Shown here: piece by piece, positions 24,338 to 32,800 of the stretch | How positions within the stretch are numbered: position 1 is the first letter of the stretch | How the letters are laid out: each line of letters begins with the position of its first letter | Source of the DNA: Streptomyces sp. CC208A | Lineage (GTDB): Bacteria > Actinomycetota > Actinomycetes > Streptomycetales > Streptomycetaceae | DNA length: 64,000 bases | Reading direction: 5' to 3' | Assembly (NCBI RefSeq): GCF_030010625.1 | Contig: NZ_JASCXN010000033.1 | Location: 1-64,000, forward strand | Notes under the pieces: generated by a model | Seen by the model: the letters and a program-made list of their open reading frames with translations, nothing else | What the model was told of the DNA's origin: nothing | Database searches by the model: none | Made by a program: the position numbers and the translations under genes

Positions 24338-24381
24338 GTCAGGTCGCCGTCAGGTCGTCGTCAAGTCGTCGGCAGGTCGGA
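24338..24381. repeat. Four-unit 11-bp tandem repeat
   Basis: GTCAGGTCGCC, GTCAGGTCGTC, GTCAAGTCGTC and a weaker GGCAGGTCGGA follow one another from 24338. They fill the intergenic space between kynU and the next hydrolase. The 11-bp period is close to one helical turn, which would put each copy on the same DNA face. Confidence 0.8.
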
Positions 24382-24470
24382 TCTTCACCTGATCTGCGGG
24401 GCCCGGACCCTGATACGGTCCCCGCAGGTCAGGCCGATTCGGCCCCGTCACCGAGAGGTTGGAACACCCC

Positions 24471-25340
24471 ATGCCGGACCCCGCCGCGCGCGACGCCGCC
24501 GAAGAGGCATCGGCCTTCTCGCACCCGGCCGTCCCCCCCGACGCCACCGCCGCGTACGGCGAACACCCCGATCAGCTCGTCGACTTCTACGCCCCCCGCA
24601 CCGGCGCCGGGCGCGCCCCGCTCGTCGTCGTCCTGCACGGCGGCGCCTGGCGGGCCCCCTACGACCGGCGGCACATCAGCCCCTTCGCCGGCTTCCTGGC
24701 ACGCCGCGGCTTCGCCGTCGCCAGCGTCGAGTACCGGCGTGGCCCCGGCCTGCCCCACCAGGACGGTACGGCCCCGGTCGCGGGCCGCTGGCCGGAGACC
24801 TTCGACGACGTGGCCGCCGCCCTCGACGCCGTACCGGAACTCGCCGCCGCGCACCTGCCGCGGGCCGACCCGTACCGCACGGTCCTCACCGGGCACTCGG
24901 CCGGCGGCCAGCTCGCCCTGTGGGCGGCGGCCCGGCACGTGCTGCCCGCGGGCTCTCCCTGGCGGCTGCCCGCCCCGCCCGCGCTGCGCGGCGTCGTCGC
25001 CCTCGCCCCCATCGGCCACTTCGAGCGCGCCCGCGAGCTCGACGTGTGCGGAGGCGCGGTCACCCAGCTCCTGGGCGGCGAGGAGACATACGACGAACGG
25101 GCCGCCGCCGCCGACCCGGCGCGGCTGCTGCCCACCGGCATCGCCACCGCCCTCGTCCAGGGCCGCGAGGACGTCGTCGTCCCCGCCGAGGTCGCCGACG
25201 CCTTCGTGGAGGCGGCGGCGAAGGCGGGTGAGACGGTCGGCCTGACGCTCCTGGAGGACGTCGGCCACTTCCCGCTGATCGACCCGGCGGCCGACGCGTG
25301 CGCGGTGGTCGCGGAGGAGCTCGCGCAGCTGGCTTTCTAG
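24471..25340 (+). CDS. Alpha/beta hydrolase, probable kynurenine formamidase
   Basis: ATG 24471 (GAGAGG 12 nt upstream) gives 289 residues; an in-frame TTG at 24459 is too close to that site. The protein has HGGAW (the HGGxW motif of the esterase/formamidase group), GHSAGGQLALW as nucleophile elbow, and VGHFPLID with the catalytic His. HGGxW hydrolases include KynB-like arylformamidases. Its place after kynA-kynU makes N-formylkynurenine the likely substrate, completing tryptophan to anthranilate. The assignment is inferred from context. Confidence 0.8.
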   Translation: MPDPAARDAAEEASAFSHPAVPPDATAAYGEHPDQLVDFYAPRTGAGRAPLVVVLHGGAWRAPYDRRHISPFAGFLARRGFAVASVEYRRGPGLPHQDGTAPVAGRWPETFDDVAAALDAVPELAAAHLPRADPYRTVLTGHSAGGQLALWAAARHVLPAGSPWRLPAPPALRGVVALAPIGHFERARELDVCGGAVTQLLGGEETYDERAAAADPARLLPTGIATALVQGREDVVVPAEVADAFVEAAAKAGETVGLTLLEDVGHFPLIDPAADACAVVAEELAQLAF

Positions 25341-25433
25341 ACCCCCGGAGCTCCGTAGTACTCAAGGGGGACGGCCCGGGATCCGCATCCAGCGGGACGC
25401 GGCCGTCCCCGCCGGTTCCGTACCGTGGACGGC

Positions 25434-26759
25434 GTGAATCCGACCCAGACCCCCGACACGGGCAGCCGCAGCCCCGAGCTCCGCATGGCGATGGACGCGC
25501 TCGGCGGTCTGCGCGCGGACCTCGTGGACGCCGCCTCCGCCTACCGCCCGCTGCCCGGCCTCGCCCCGGACAGCCCGGCCCTGCGCTTCCTGCCGAAGCG
25601 GATACGCCCGCACGCGGGCCTGCTGCCGCACGCGGTGGTGGGCTTCCTGGCCCTGGTGACCTTCCTCTTCGGCTTCGACCGCATCAACGCCATCGACGCC
25701 AGGTTCGGCCTGACCGTCCTCGTCTACTGCGTGGTGCCGACCGCCGCCGTCCTGCTCACCCTGGTCCGGCCGGCGCTCGCCTTCTGGGTCTCGCTCGTCT
25801 CGACGCCGTTCGTCGCCTACCTCGGCGGGTACGACGGCTGGCCCTGGGCGCCGAACTCCTTCGCCGCCCACCTCTTCGTCCTGGTGATCGTCGCGATGCG
25901 GACCCGGCCGCGCACCGCCGGCTGGATGTGGCTGCTCACCGCCGGGTACGCCGGTTTCACCGCCTTCTTCCTCGGCATGGGCCGCTACACCTTCAACGGC
26001 GCCGAGATGCTGTTCTCCTCCGCCCTCCTCCTGCTGGCCGTGGCGATCTTCCAGATCCGCCGCCAGGCCCGGCAGGAGGTCACCGCCCAGCAGACCGTCA
26101 CCGCCGTCGAACGCTCCAAGCGGACCCTCCTGGAGGAGCGGACGACCATCGCCCGCGAGCTGCACGACGTCGTCGCCCACCACATGTCGGTGGTCGCCAT
26201 CCAGGCCGAGGCCGCGCCCTACCGGGTGGAGAACCCGCCGCCGGAGCTGGAGCAGGCCTTCCGCACCATCCGGGAGAACGCCGTCGCCGCCCTCACCGAG
26301 CTGCGCCGCATCCTCGGGGTCGTACGGGCGGAGGACTACGAGGCCCCCGACGCCCCGCAGCCGACCCTCGCCGACCTGGACGGCCTCGTCGCCAACGTCC
26401 GCGAGGCCGGGCTCGACGTGGCCCTGACGGTCACCGGCGCGGTGCGCGAGCTGCCGCAGGGCGTGGAGCTGTCCGCGTACCGGATCGTCCAGGAGGCCCT
26501 GTCCAACGTGCTGCGGCACGCGCCGGGCGCCGGCGCCAAGGTCGAGCTCGGGTACGTGCTCGGTGGGCTCGGGCTCAGGATCGTCAACGGACCGGCGCGC
26601 GGCCTGGTCAAACCGTCCCCCGGCGCCGGGCACGGCATCACCGGCATGCGGGAGCGTGTCACCATGCTCGGCGGGGAGATGACGGCCGAACCGGCCGAGG
26701 ACGGCGGCTACGAGGTCACCGTCTTCATCCCCGTCCAGCGCGAGGAGGCTGCCCAGTGA
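25434..26759 (+). CDS. Membrane sensor histidine kinase (HisKA_3/NarX-type)
   Basis: GTG 25434 gives 441 residues; GTG 25425 is nearly as good. Several hydrophobic segments (about residues 60-200) form a sensor domain with little extracellular loop. Then come the HisKA_3 box TTIARELHDVVAHHMSVV with the phosphorylated His, an N box (VLRHAP) and the G box GHGITGMRERV. This is the kinase class that pairs with NarL-type regulators, and one follows with a 4-bp overlap. The stimulus is unknown. Confidence 0.92.
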   Translation: MNPTQTPDTGSRSPELRMAMDALGGLRADLVDAASAYRPLPGLAPDSPALRFLPKRIRPHAGLLPHAVVGFLALVTFLFGFDRINAIDARFGLTVLVYCVVPTAAVLLTLVRPALAFWVSLVSTPFVAYLGGYDGWPWAPNSFAAHLFVLVIVAMRTRPRTAGWMWLLTAGYAGFTAFFLGMGRYTFNGAEMLFSSALLLLAVAIFQIRRQARQEVTAQQTVTAVERSKRTLLEERTTIARELHDVVAHHMSVVAIQAEAAPYRVENPPPELEQAFRTIRENAVAALTELRRILGVVRAEDYEAPDAPQPTLADLDGLVANVREAGLDVALTVTGAVRELPQGVELSAYRIVQEALSNVLRHAPGAGAKVELGYVLGGLGLRIVNGPARGLVKPSPGAGHGITGMRERVTMLGGEMTAEPAEDGGYEVTVFIPVQREEAAQ

Positions 26760-27418
26760 TCCGGGTACTGATCGTCGACGACCAGGCCATGGTCCGCGAG
26801 GGCTTCTCCGTGCTGCTCGGCGCGATGCCGGACATCGAGGTCGTCGGCGAGGCCGTCAACGGCCGGGAGGCGGTCGCCCAGGTGGCCGCCCTCCGCCCGG
26901 ACGTCGTCCTCATGGACATCCGGATGCCCGAGCTGAACGGCATCGAGGCCACCCGCGAGATCGTCGCCGCCGACGCGGACGCCAAGGTCCTCGTCCTGAC
27001 CACCTTCGACCTCGACGAGTACGTGTACCAGGCGCTGCGCGCCGGCGCCTCCGGCTTCCTCCTCAAGGACGCCTCCGCCCGGCAGCTCGCCGACGGCGTG
27101 CGGATCGTCGCCGCCGGGGAGGCGCTGCTCGCGCCGACCGTGACGAAGCGGCTCATCACCGAGTTCGCGAAGTCCGCCGAGACCGCGCCGAGGGCGCCCG
27201 CCGTCGCCCGGATCGGGGAGCTGACCGAGCGGGAGACGGAGGTCCTGGTCCTCATCGCGCAGGGCCTGTCGAACCAGGAGATCGCCGACCACCTCGTCGT
27301 CGCCGAGTCGACGATCAAGACCCACGTCAGCCGGATCCTGGTGAAGCTGGGCCTGCGCGACCGGACGCAGGCGGCGGTCTTCGCGTACGAGGCACGGCTG
27401 GTGCGGGTCGGGCGTTAG
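26756..27418 (+). CDS. NarL/LuxR-type response regulator
   Basis: The GTG overlaps the kinase stop (GTGA), giving 220 residues. The receiver has DD near the start (LIVDDQ), the phospho-acceptor Asp in DVVLMDIRMPE and Lys in FLLKDAS. The C-terminal HTH reads LTERETEVLVLIAQGLSNQEIADHLVVAESTIKTHVSRILVKLGLRDR. It is the partner of the adjacent kinase. A cytochrome P450 gene starts 28 bp downstream and could be one of its targets or part of the same transcript. Confidence 0.95.
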   Translation: MIRVLIVDDQAMVREGFSVLLGAMPDIEVVGEAVNGREAVAQVAALRPDVVLMDIRMPELNGIEATREIVAADADAKVLVLTTFDLDEYVYQALRAGASGFLLKDASARQLADGVRIVAAGEALLAPTVTKRLITEFAKSAETAPRAPAVARIGELTERETEVLVLIAQGLSNQEIADHLVVAESTIKTHVSRILVKLGLRDRTQAAVFAYEARLVRVGR

Positions 27419-27446
27419 CGGCCGGTACGGGGGTAGCGTCCGTCCC

Positions 27447-28703
27447 ATGGACGCCGCCTTCGACCCCTGGTCCCCGGCCTTCGTCGCCGACCCCTACCCC
27501 GCCTACGCCGAGCTGCGGGCCCATGGCCGGGCGCACTGGTACGCGCCCACCCTGGGGGTCCCCCCTGAACGAAGTTCTAGGGGGAGGCTGGTCCCGCACC
27601 ACGAGGACGTGTCGGCGCTGCTGCGGGACCGGCGCCTGGGCCGTACGTACACCCACCGCTTCACCCACGAGGAGTTCGGGCGCACGGCCCCCGACCCCGC
27701 CCACGAGCCCTTCCACACCCTCAACGACCACGGGCTGCTCGACCTGGAGGGCGCCGACCACACCAGGATCCGGCGCCTCGTGTCGAAGGCGTTCACTCCG
27801 AGGACGGTGGAGCGGCTCGTGCCGACGGTACGGGAGCTGGCGGCCGGCCTGGTCGGCGAACTGGTCGCGGCGGGTGGCGGGGACCTCCAGGCGACGGTCG
27901 CCGAACCCCTGCCGGTCGCGGTGATCGCCGCGATGCTCGGCGTCCCGGAGGAGGACGAGGAGCGGGCCATGCTGCGGCCGTGGTCGGCGGCGATCTGCGG
28001 CATGTTCGAGCTCAACCCGTCGGAGGAGACGGCCCGGCGGGCCGTCCGCGCCTCGATCGAGTTCTCCGACTACCTGCGGGAGCTGATCGCCCGGCGGCGG
28101 GCCGAGCCCGGTGACGACCTGATCTCGGCGCTGATCGGCGTCGAGGAGCTGTCGGAGCAGGAGATGGTCTCCACCTGCGTGCTGCTGCTCAACGCGGGCC
28201 ACGAGGCGACGGTCAACACCACCGTGACCGGCTGGTGGACGCTGCTGCGGCACCCGGAGCAGCTGGCGGCCCTGCGCGCGGATCCGGACGGACTGCTGTC
28301 CACAGCTGTGGAGGAACTGCTCCGCTACGACACGCCGCTGCAGATGTTCGAGCGCTGGGTCCTGGACGACATCGAGCTCGGCGGCCAGGTCATTCCGCGC
28401 GGCGCGGAGGTCGCCCTCCTGTTCGGCTCCGCGAACCGGGACCCGGCCCTCCCCCAGACTTCGTCCGGGGGGACCCCCAGCCCCACGGCCGACGTCCTCG
28501 ACCTGTCCCGGACCGACAACCCCCACATCACCTTCGGCGCGGGCGTCCACTACTGCCTGGGCGCCCCGCTGGCCCGCCTGGAACTCACCGCCCTGTTCGC
28601 CGAACTCCTCCGCCAGGCCCCGACGCTGCGGCTCGCGGCGGAGCCGGAGTGGAGGAAGGGGTATGTGATCAGGGGCGTGGAGGAACTGCTCGTAGAGGTG
28701 TAG
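27447..28703 (+). CDS. Cytochrome P450 with two in-frame repeat insertions
   Basis: This 418-residue soluble P450 has the I-helix motif LLNAGHEATVNTT, ExxR in VEELLRYDTP and the haem loop FGAGVHYCLGAPLARLEL with the Cys ligand. It is bacterial class I and would need ferredoxin, but no ferredoxin gene adjoins it. Two palindromic elements of one family are inserted in frame: at 27552-27586 (coding GVPPERSSRGR, before HEDVSALLRD) and 28449-28480 (coding LPQTSSGGTPS, before DVLDLSRTDNPH). Both fall in surface loops, so activity may survive. Substrate unknown. Confidence 0.92.
   Translation: MDAAFDPWSPAFVADPYPAYAELRAHGRAHWYAPTLGVPPERSSRGRLVPHHEDVSALLRDRRLGRTYTHRFTHEEFGRTAPDPAHEPFHTLNDHGLLDLEGADHTRIRRLVSKAFTPRTVERLVPTVRELAAGLVGELVAAGGGDLQATVAEPLPVAVIAAMLGVPEEDEERAMLRPWSAAICGMFELNPSEETARRAVRASIEFSDYLRELIARRRAEPGDDLISALIGVEELSEQEMVSTCVLLLNAGHEATVNTTVTGWWTLLRHPEQLAALRADPDGLLSTAVEELLRYDTPLQMFERWVLDDIELGGQVIPRGAEVALLFGSANRDPALPQTSSGGTPSPTADVLDLSRTDNPHITFGAGVHYCLGAPLARLELTALFAELLRQAPTLRLAAEPEWRKGYVIRGVEELLVEV
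27552..27586 (+). repeat. REP-like palindromic element inside the P450 gene (copy 1)
   Basis: The 35-bp element starts CTGGGGGTCCCCCC, has GAACGAAGTTC in its centre and ends GGGGGAG. It is related to the element at 28449-28480 in reverse orientation and to the one at 58427-58471. Confidence 0.85.
28449..28480 (-). repeat. REP-like palindromic element inside the P450 gene (copy 2)
   Basis: Read on the minus strand this 32-bp element begins CTGGGGGTCCCCCC, has GGACGAAGTC centrally and ends GGGGGAG. It matches copy 1 apart from a few central bases. Confidence 0.85.
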
Positions 28704-28731
28704 TGGGGGCCGGTGCACCACCGGCCCCCAC
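28703..28731. terminator. Hairpin between the P450 and the convergent ABC permease
   Basis: Perfect 13-bp arms (28703-28715 and 28719-28731) with a 3-nt loop overlap the last base of the P450 stop codon and lie 5 bp before the permease stop on the other strand. It probably terminates both transcripts. Confidence 0.85.
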
Positions 28732-28735
28732 GGCC

Positions 28736-30316
28736 TCAGCAGACGACGTCCCTGCGCCGCAGCCGCCACAGCCCGCCCGCCACCAGGGCCGCCGCGATCG
28801 CCGTGAGCACCAGCAGCGGCGCCCACGTCATCTCGGGACCCGGCAGCTTCGGCAGGTGGCCGAAGGGCGAGAGGTCGAGGACCGACTGCGGCAGGTTCAG
28901 GGCCGGGCCGATCCAGCCGATCACCAGCGCGAGCCCCGCCACGCCCCACGCCGCCACCGCGGCCTTCGGGAACGCGCCCCACAGCAGCACCGCCACCCCG
29001 CCCAGGACCCAGATGGCGGGCAGCTGGGCGAGGGCCGCGCCCAGGACGGGCCCGAAGTCCTTGCCGTACGAGGCGGACAGACCGGCCGCCGCGAGCGCCA
29101 TGATCAGTACCGTCCCGCCGAAGGCCACGACCAGGTGCCCCGCCGCCCACCGCAGCCGGCCGAGGACGGCGGCGAGGAGCGGTTCGGCGCGCTGCGAGGT
29201 CTCCTCGCCGTGCAGCCGCAGCACCGAGCCGACCACGAACAGTCCGGCGATCATTCCGAACATGCCGACCATCGCGGCGAGGAAGGCGTTGGTGAGGGCG
29301 CTCTGCCCGCCCATCCGCTCGAAGATCTCCTTCGCCTGTTCGTTGTCGCCGACGATGTCCGCCGCGCCCTCGACCATCCCGCCGAAGACGAGCCCGGCCA
29401 CGAGGAACCCGAGCGACCAGCCGAGCAGTCCGCCCCGCTGCAGCCGCCAGGCCAGCGCGCCGGCCGTCGCGAGCCGCCCCTCCGCCGGGCCCGGCCGGGC
29501 CGGCAGGAAGCTCATGCCGACGTCGCGCCGCCCGGTCAGCGCGTACGCCACCGCCGTCTGGACCAGGACCGCCGCGGCGATCAGCAGCACCACCCACCAG
29601 CGCTCGCCGGCGAACGGCCGGACCTGTTCCGCCCAGCCGACGGGCGAGACCCAGGTCAGTACGGAGGAGCCGCCCTCCGTCCCCGCGTCGCCCGCCGCCC
29701 GCAGCACGAACGCGACGCCGAGGACCGCGGCCGTCAGGCCCTTCGCGAGCCGCGCGCTCTCGGTGAGCTGCGCGACGATCGTGGCGGTGGCGGCGAAGAG
29801 CATGCCGGTGCCGCCCACCGCGAGGCCGAGGGCGAGCGCCCCGCCGAGGCCCTGGCCGGCGAGCCCGGCCGTGATGATCAGCGCGACGGCGGTGTTGGCG
29901 ACGAGTGCGGTGAGCAGCGCCGCCGTCAGCGGGGCGCGGCGGCCCACCGCCCCGGCGGAGAGCAGCTCCTGACGGCCCGTCTCCTCCTCCTCGCGGGTGT
30001 GCCGGACGACGATGACGAGGCTCATCACGGCCGCGAGGGTCGCCGCGAAGACCCCGAACCGCCAGGCGACGAGCCCGCCGACGGAGTCGTCGAAGACCGG
30101 CCCGTACAGCGACCGGATGGAGCTGTTGGCGTTCATCGAGGCGGCGATCTGCGCCCGCTTGGCGTCGGTGTCGTACAGCCCTCCGATCGTGCCGACGCCG
30201 CCGGCGACCATGCCGCCGATGACCACGACCCACAGCGGCAGCATCAGCCGGTCGCGGCGGAGCGCGAGCCGGGTGAGGGTGCCGGTGCCGGTCAGGGGGA
30301 CGGAGAGCGTGCTCAT
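28736..30316 (-). CDS. ABC exporter permease (ABC-2-like)
   Basis: ATG 30316 overlaps the ATPase stop (ATGA), giving 526 residues with about 12 hydrophobic segments in two halves. An example is LMLPLWVVVIGGMVAGGVGTIGG near the start and LVVAFGGTVLIMALAAAGLSA in the second half. It resembles polyketide or tetronasin-type antibiotic exporters of actinomycetes. It partners the upstream ATP-binding protein. The transported compound is unknown; the neighbouring regulator and P450 make a small molecule plausible. Confidence 0.88.
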   Translation of the reverse strand: MSTLSVPLTGTGTLTRLALRRDRLMLPLWVVVIGGMVAGGVGTIGGLYDTDAKRAQIAASMNANSSIRSLYGPVFDDSVGGLVAWRFGVFAATLAAVMSLVIVVRHTREEEETGRQELLSAGAVGRRAPLTAALLTALVANTAVALIITAGLAGQGLGGALALGLAVGGTGMLFAATATIVAQLTESARLAKGLTAAVLGVAFVLRAAGDAGTEGGSSVLTWVSPVGWAEQVRPFAGERWWVVLLIAAAVLVQTAVAYALTGRRDVGMSFLPARPGPAEGRLATAGALAWRLQRGGLLGWSLGFLVAGLVFGGMVEGAADIVGDNEQAKEIFERMGGQSALTNAFLAAMVGMFGMIAGLFVVGSVLRLHGEETSQRAEPLLAAVLGRLRWAAGHLVVAFGGTVLIMALAAAGLSASYGKDFGPVLGAALAQLPAIWVLGGVAVLLWGAFPKAAVAAWGVAGLALVIGWIGPALNLPQSVLDLSPFGHLPKLPGPEMTWAPLLVLTAIAAALVAGGLWRLRRRDVVC

Positions 30317-31230
30317 CGCGCCATCGCCTCGTTCGTCGTGCCCGTGGCGTCGTCGGTGTAGTGGCGGAGGAACAGCTCCTCCAGGGTGGGCGGGGTGCTG
30401 GTCAGCGAGCGCACGCCGGACTCGGTGAGGGACCGCAGCACCGCGTCGAGCTTGTCGGTGTCGACCTGGAGCCGGACCCGCCGGCCCTGCACGTCGAGGT
30501 CGTGCACGCCGGGCAGGTGGGCGAGCCCGTTCGGCGCGCCGGCGAGCTCGGCGCTGACGCTGGTACGGGTGAGGTGGCGCAGGTCCGCGAGCGAGCCGCT
30601 CTCCACCGTGCGGCCCTTGCGGATGATGCTGACCCGGTCGCAGAGGGTCTCGACCTCGCTGAGGATGTGCGAGGACAGGAGGACGGTCGCACCGCGCTCG
30701 CGGGCCTCGGCGATGCAGCCCTGGAACACGCCCTCCATCAGCGGGTCGAGGCCGCTGGTGGGCTCGTCGAGGATCAGCAGGTCGGCGTCGGAGGCGAAGG
30801 CGGCGACCAGGGCGACCTTCTGCCGGTTGCCCTTGGAGTAGGTGCGGCCCTTCTTCGTCGGGTCGAGCTCGAAGCGCTCGATCAGCTCGGCCCGCCGCGC
30901 CTTGTCGAGCCCTCCGCGCAGCCGGCCGAAGAGGTCGATGACCTCGCCGCCGGAGAGGTTGCGCCACAGGGTGACGTCACCGGGGACGTAGGCGATCCGC
31001 CGGTGCAGTTCGACGGCGTCGGACCAGGGGTCCTTGCCGAGCACCCGGACGGCGCCGGAGTCGGCGCGGAGGAGTCCGAGGAGGACCCGGATGGTGGTGG
31101 ACTTCCCGGAGCCGTTGGGGCCGAGGAAGCCGTGGACCTCACCGGCCTCGACGACGAGGTCGAGACCGTCCAGCGCGTGGGTGCGTCCGAACGCCTTGTG
31201 GAGCCCGGCGACCGTGATTGCCTTCGTCAT
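30313..31230 (-). CDS. ABC exporter ATP-binding protein
   Basis: This 305-residue protein has Walker A GPNGSGKSTT, the ABC signature region YSKGNRQK, Walker B LLILDEPTSGLDPL and the H-loop LLSSHILSEVE. A C-terminal regulatory domain follows, as in DrrA/NodI-type drug export ATPases. It would energise export by the coupled permease. Its start is 20 bp from an operator-like palindrome at 31251-31266 shared with the divergent MarR-type gene. A short leader is likely, since TTCACA/TACGTT promoter-like hexamers end close to the ATG. Confidence 0.94.
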   Translation of the reverse strand: MTKAITVAGLHKAFGRTHALDGLDLVVEAGEVHGFLGPNGSGKSTTIRVLLGLLRADSGAVRVLGKDPWSDAVELHRRIAYVPGDVTLWRNLSGGEVIDLFGRLRGGLDKARRAELIERFELDPTKKGRTYSKGNRQKVALVAAFASDADLLILDEPTSGLDPLMEGVFQGCIAEARERGATVLLSSHILSEVETLCDRVSIIRKGRTVESGSLADLRHLTRTSVSAELAGAPNGLAHLPGVHDLDVQGRRVRLQVDTDKLDAVLRSLTESGVRSLTSTPPTLEELFLRHYTDDATGTTNEAMAR

Positions 31231-31250
31231 GGTTCAGAACGTACGCTGAT

Positions 31251-31266
31251 TTCACAAAGTTGTGAA
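31251..31266. promoter_or_regulatory. Operator-like palindrome in the ABC/MarR divergent promoter
   Basis: TTCACAA-AG-TTGTGAA has 7-bp perfect arms and 2 central bases. TATAAA (31279-31284) lies on the MarR side and TTCACA...TACGTT on the ABC side. The MarR/GbsR-type protein at 31323 is the likely ligand, controlling both directions. Confidence 0.75.
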
Positions 31267-31322
31267 GTTAAGAAAGCGTATAAAATCGAGGCGGCCGGGT
31301 GAGCGAGGGAGACGATGACCGC

Positions 31323-31826
31323 ATGACCAGCAGCAGCGCAGAAGACCGGGCAGAAGACCGGGCGCGGTTCGTCGAACGCTTCGCCGCCGAGCTGACCGAA
31401 GCGGGCATGCAGCGCATGGCGTCCCGGGTCTTCGCGGCCCTGCTCGCCTCCGAGTCCGGCTCGATGACCTCGGCCGAACTGGCCGAACGGCTGCGGATCA
31501 GCCCGGCGGCCGTCTCCGGCGCGATCCGCTACCTCACCCAGGTCGGCATGGTCGGCCGCGAACGCGACCCCGGCACCCGCCGCGACCGCTACGTCCTCCA
31601 CCACGAACTCTGGTACGAGGCCTTCACCCGCCGCGACCAGGTCCTGACCCGCTGGGAGAAGGTCCTCCGCGACGGAGTCGAGGCCCTCGGCCCCGACACG
31701 GCCGCGGGCGCGCGCGTCGCGGAGACCGCCGAGTTCTTCGAGTTCATCCAGCAGGAACTGCACGGCATGCTCGCCCGCTGGCGCCTCCACCGCGACGCTC
31801 AGTCCGAGGAGAGGGCCTCCGCCTGA
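31323..31826 (+). CDS. MarR/GbsR-type transcriptional regulator
   Basis: ATG 31323, with GAGGGAG 11 nt upstream, gives 167 residues; GTG 31299 is an alternative. The winged helix spans about residues 25-85 (RVFAALLASESGSMTSAELAERLRISPAAVSGAIRYLTQVGMVGRERDPGTRRDRYVLH). The helical C-terminus would dimerise. It is divergent from the ABC exporter, the usual place for its repressor, and the palindrome at 31251-31266 is the likely binding site. Confidence 0.9.
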   Translation: MTSSSAEDRAEDRARFVERFAAELTEAGMQRMASRVFAALLASESGSMTSAELAERLRISPAAVSGAIRYLTQVGMVGRERDPGTRRDRYVLHHELWYEAFTRRDQVLTRWEKVLRDGVEALGPDTAAGARVAETAEFFEFIQQELHGMLARWRLHRDAQSEERASA

Positions 31827-31926
31827 CCGACGGCCCCCAGCCGCTCGAAGAACGCCCGCCCTTCGATCCAGGCGACGACCACGGGGCCCGCGTTCCGTCG
31901 CAGGGGAGATCAGGCGCAGGGGGGGA

Positions 31927-32766
31927 TCAGGTCTCGTCCGCTCCCCCGGGAGGGGCGGAAGGCGCGGGGAGAACGGGCAGGGTGAGGCTCCACGCGGCCT
32001 CGCGGACCGTCCAGGTGCGGCGGGCGAGGGGTGGGGACGTGCGGGAGTCGGCGTCGTAGCGGAAGAGGGGGCCCGAGACCGTGAGCGTGCGGGCCTCCAC
32101 GCGGACCGGTGGGGCGTGCGGGGGGCGGACGACGACCTCCGCGACGCCGCCGAGGGGGCGGAGCGTCAGCGACTCCACGGGGTCGTCCAGGTCCCGCAGC
32201 AGCACCCCGTCCGCCTCCACCCGCAGCCGGTGGGTGCGCGTGCCGCGCTGTGCGGGGACGCGGACCAGGGTGCGTACCAGCGTGCGGCAGGTGTTCCACA
32301 TCGTGGGCGACGGCGGCGGGGCGGGTGCGGGGGCCGCCATCCCGATCCGTACGCCGCCGAGCACCACCCCGTCGCCGTCGTCGACCAGCAGGTCGAGGCG
32401 CCGGGCCACCCCCTCCACCACCGCCCGCGCCGCCCCCACCGGGCCCTGCGGCACGCCGAGCGACCGGGCGAGGCCGAGCGAGCCGGGCGTGCCGACCGGG
32501 ACGACCGACAGCGCGCCGCGCGCCAGGGTGCGCTCCCGGTGCAGCAGGGTCACCGTGCGCAGCAGCGCCCGGTCGTCGCCGACCACGACGGGGCGCCGGG
32601 CACCCCGCCGGGCCAGGGCGCGGGCGAATTCCTCCGGGCCGTCCGGCAGGCAGATCTTCGTTTCCGCCGCCGCGGACAGCACATCTTTCGCGATCCGTAC
32701 GGACTCGCCGTCGTTTCGGCGGGCGACCGGGTCGACGATGACCAGCAGCTGGTCGTGATCCGACAC
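31927..32766 (-). CDS. Diacylglycerol kinase-like (DAGK_cat) protein
   Basis: GTG 32766, with AGGAAGGA close upstream, gives 279 residues. The N-terminal half has the lipid kinase pattern LLVIVDPVARRND and VVVGDDRALLRTVTLLH, then VVPVGTPGSLGLARSLGVP, which corresponds to the GT-N-D-A-R loop of diacylglycerol kinases but with SLGLARSLG. The canonical GGDGT motif reads VGDDRAL, so catalytic competence is doubtful. The C-terminal half is a beta-rich lipid-binding fold. It may be a divergent lipid kinase or a non-catalytic relative. It is divergent from purA. Confidence 0.75.
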   Translation of the reverse strand: MSDHDQLLVIVDPVARRNDGESVRIAKDVLSAAAETKICLPDGPEEFARALARRGARRPVVVGDDRALLRTVTLLHRERTLARGALSVVPVGTPGSLGLARSLGVPQGPVGAARAVVEGVARRLDLLVDDGDGVVLGGVRIGMAAPAPAPPPSPTMWNTCRTLVRTLVRVPAQRGTRTHRLRVEADGVLLRDLDDPVESLTLRPLGGVAEVVVRPPHAPPVRVEARTLTVSGPLFRYDADSRTSPPLARRTWTVREAAWSLTLPVLPAPSAPPGGADET

Positions 32767-32800
32767 CTCGGTCCTTCCTCGGGTAGTCTCTTTGTGCAAG

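Noticed and set aside
25341..25374. CCCCC...GGGGG inverted element upstream of the histidine kinase
   Set aside because: It resembles the palindromic family only in its outer G/C runs; the centre does not match, so it was not counted as a copy.
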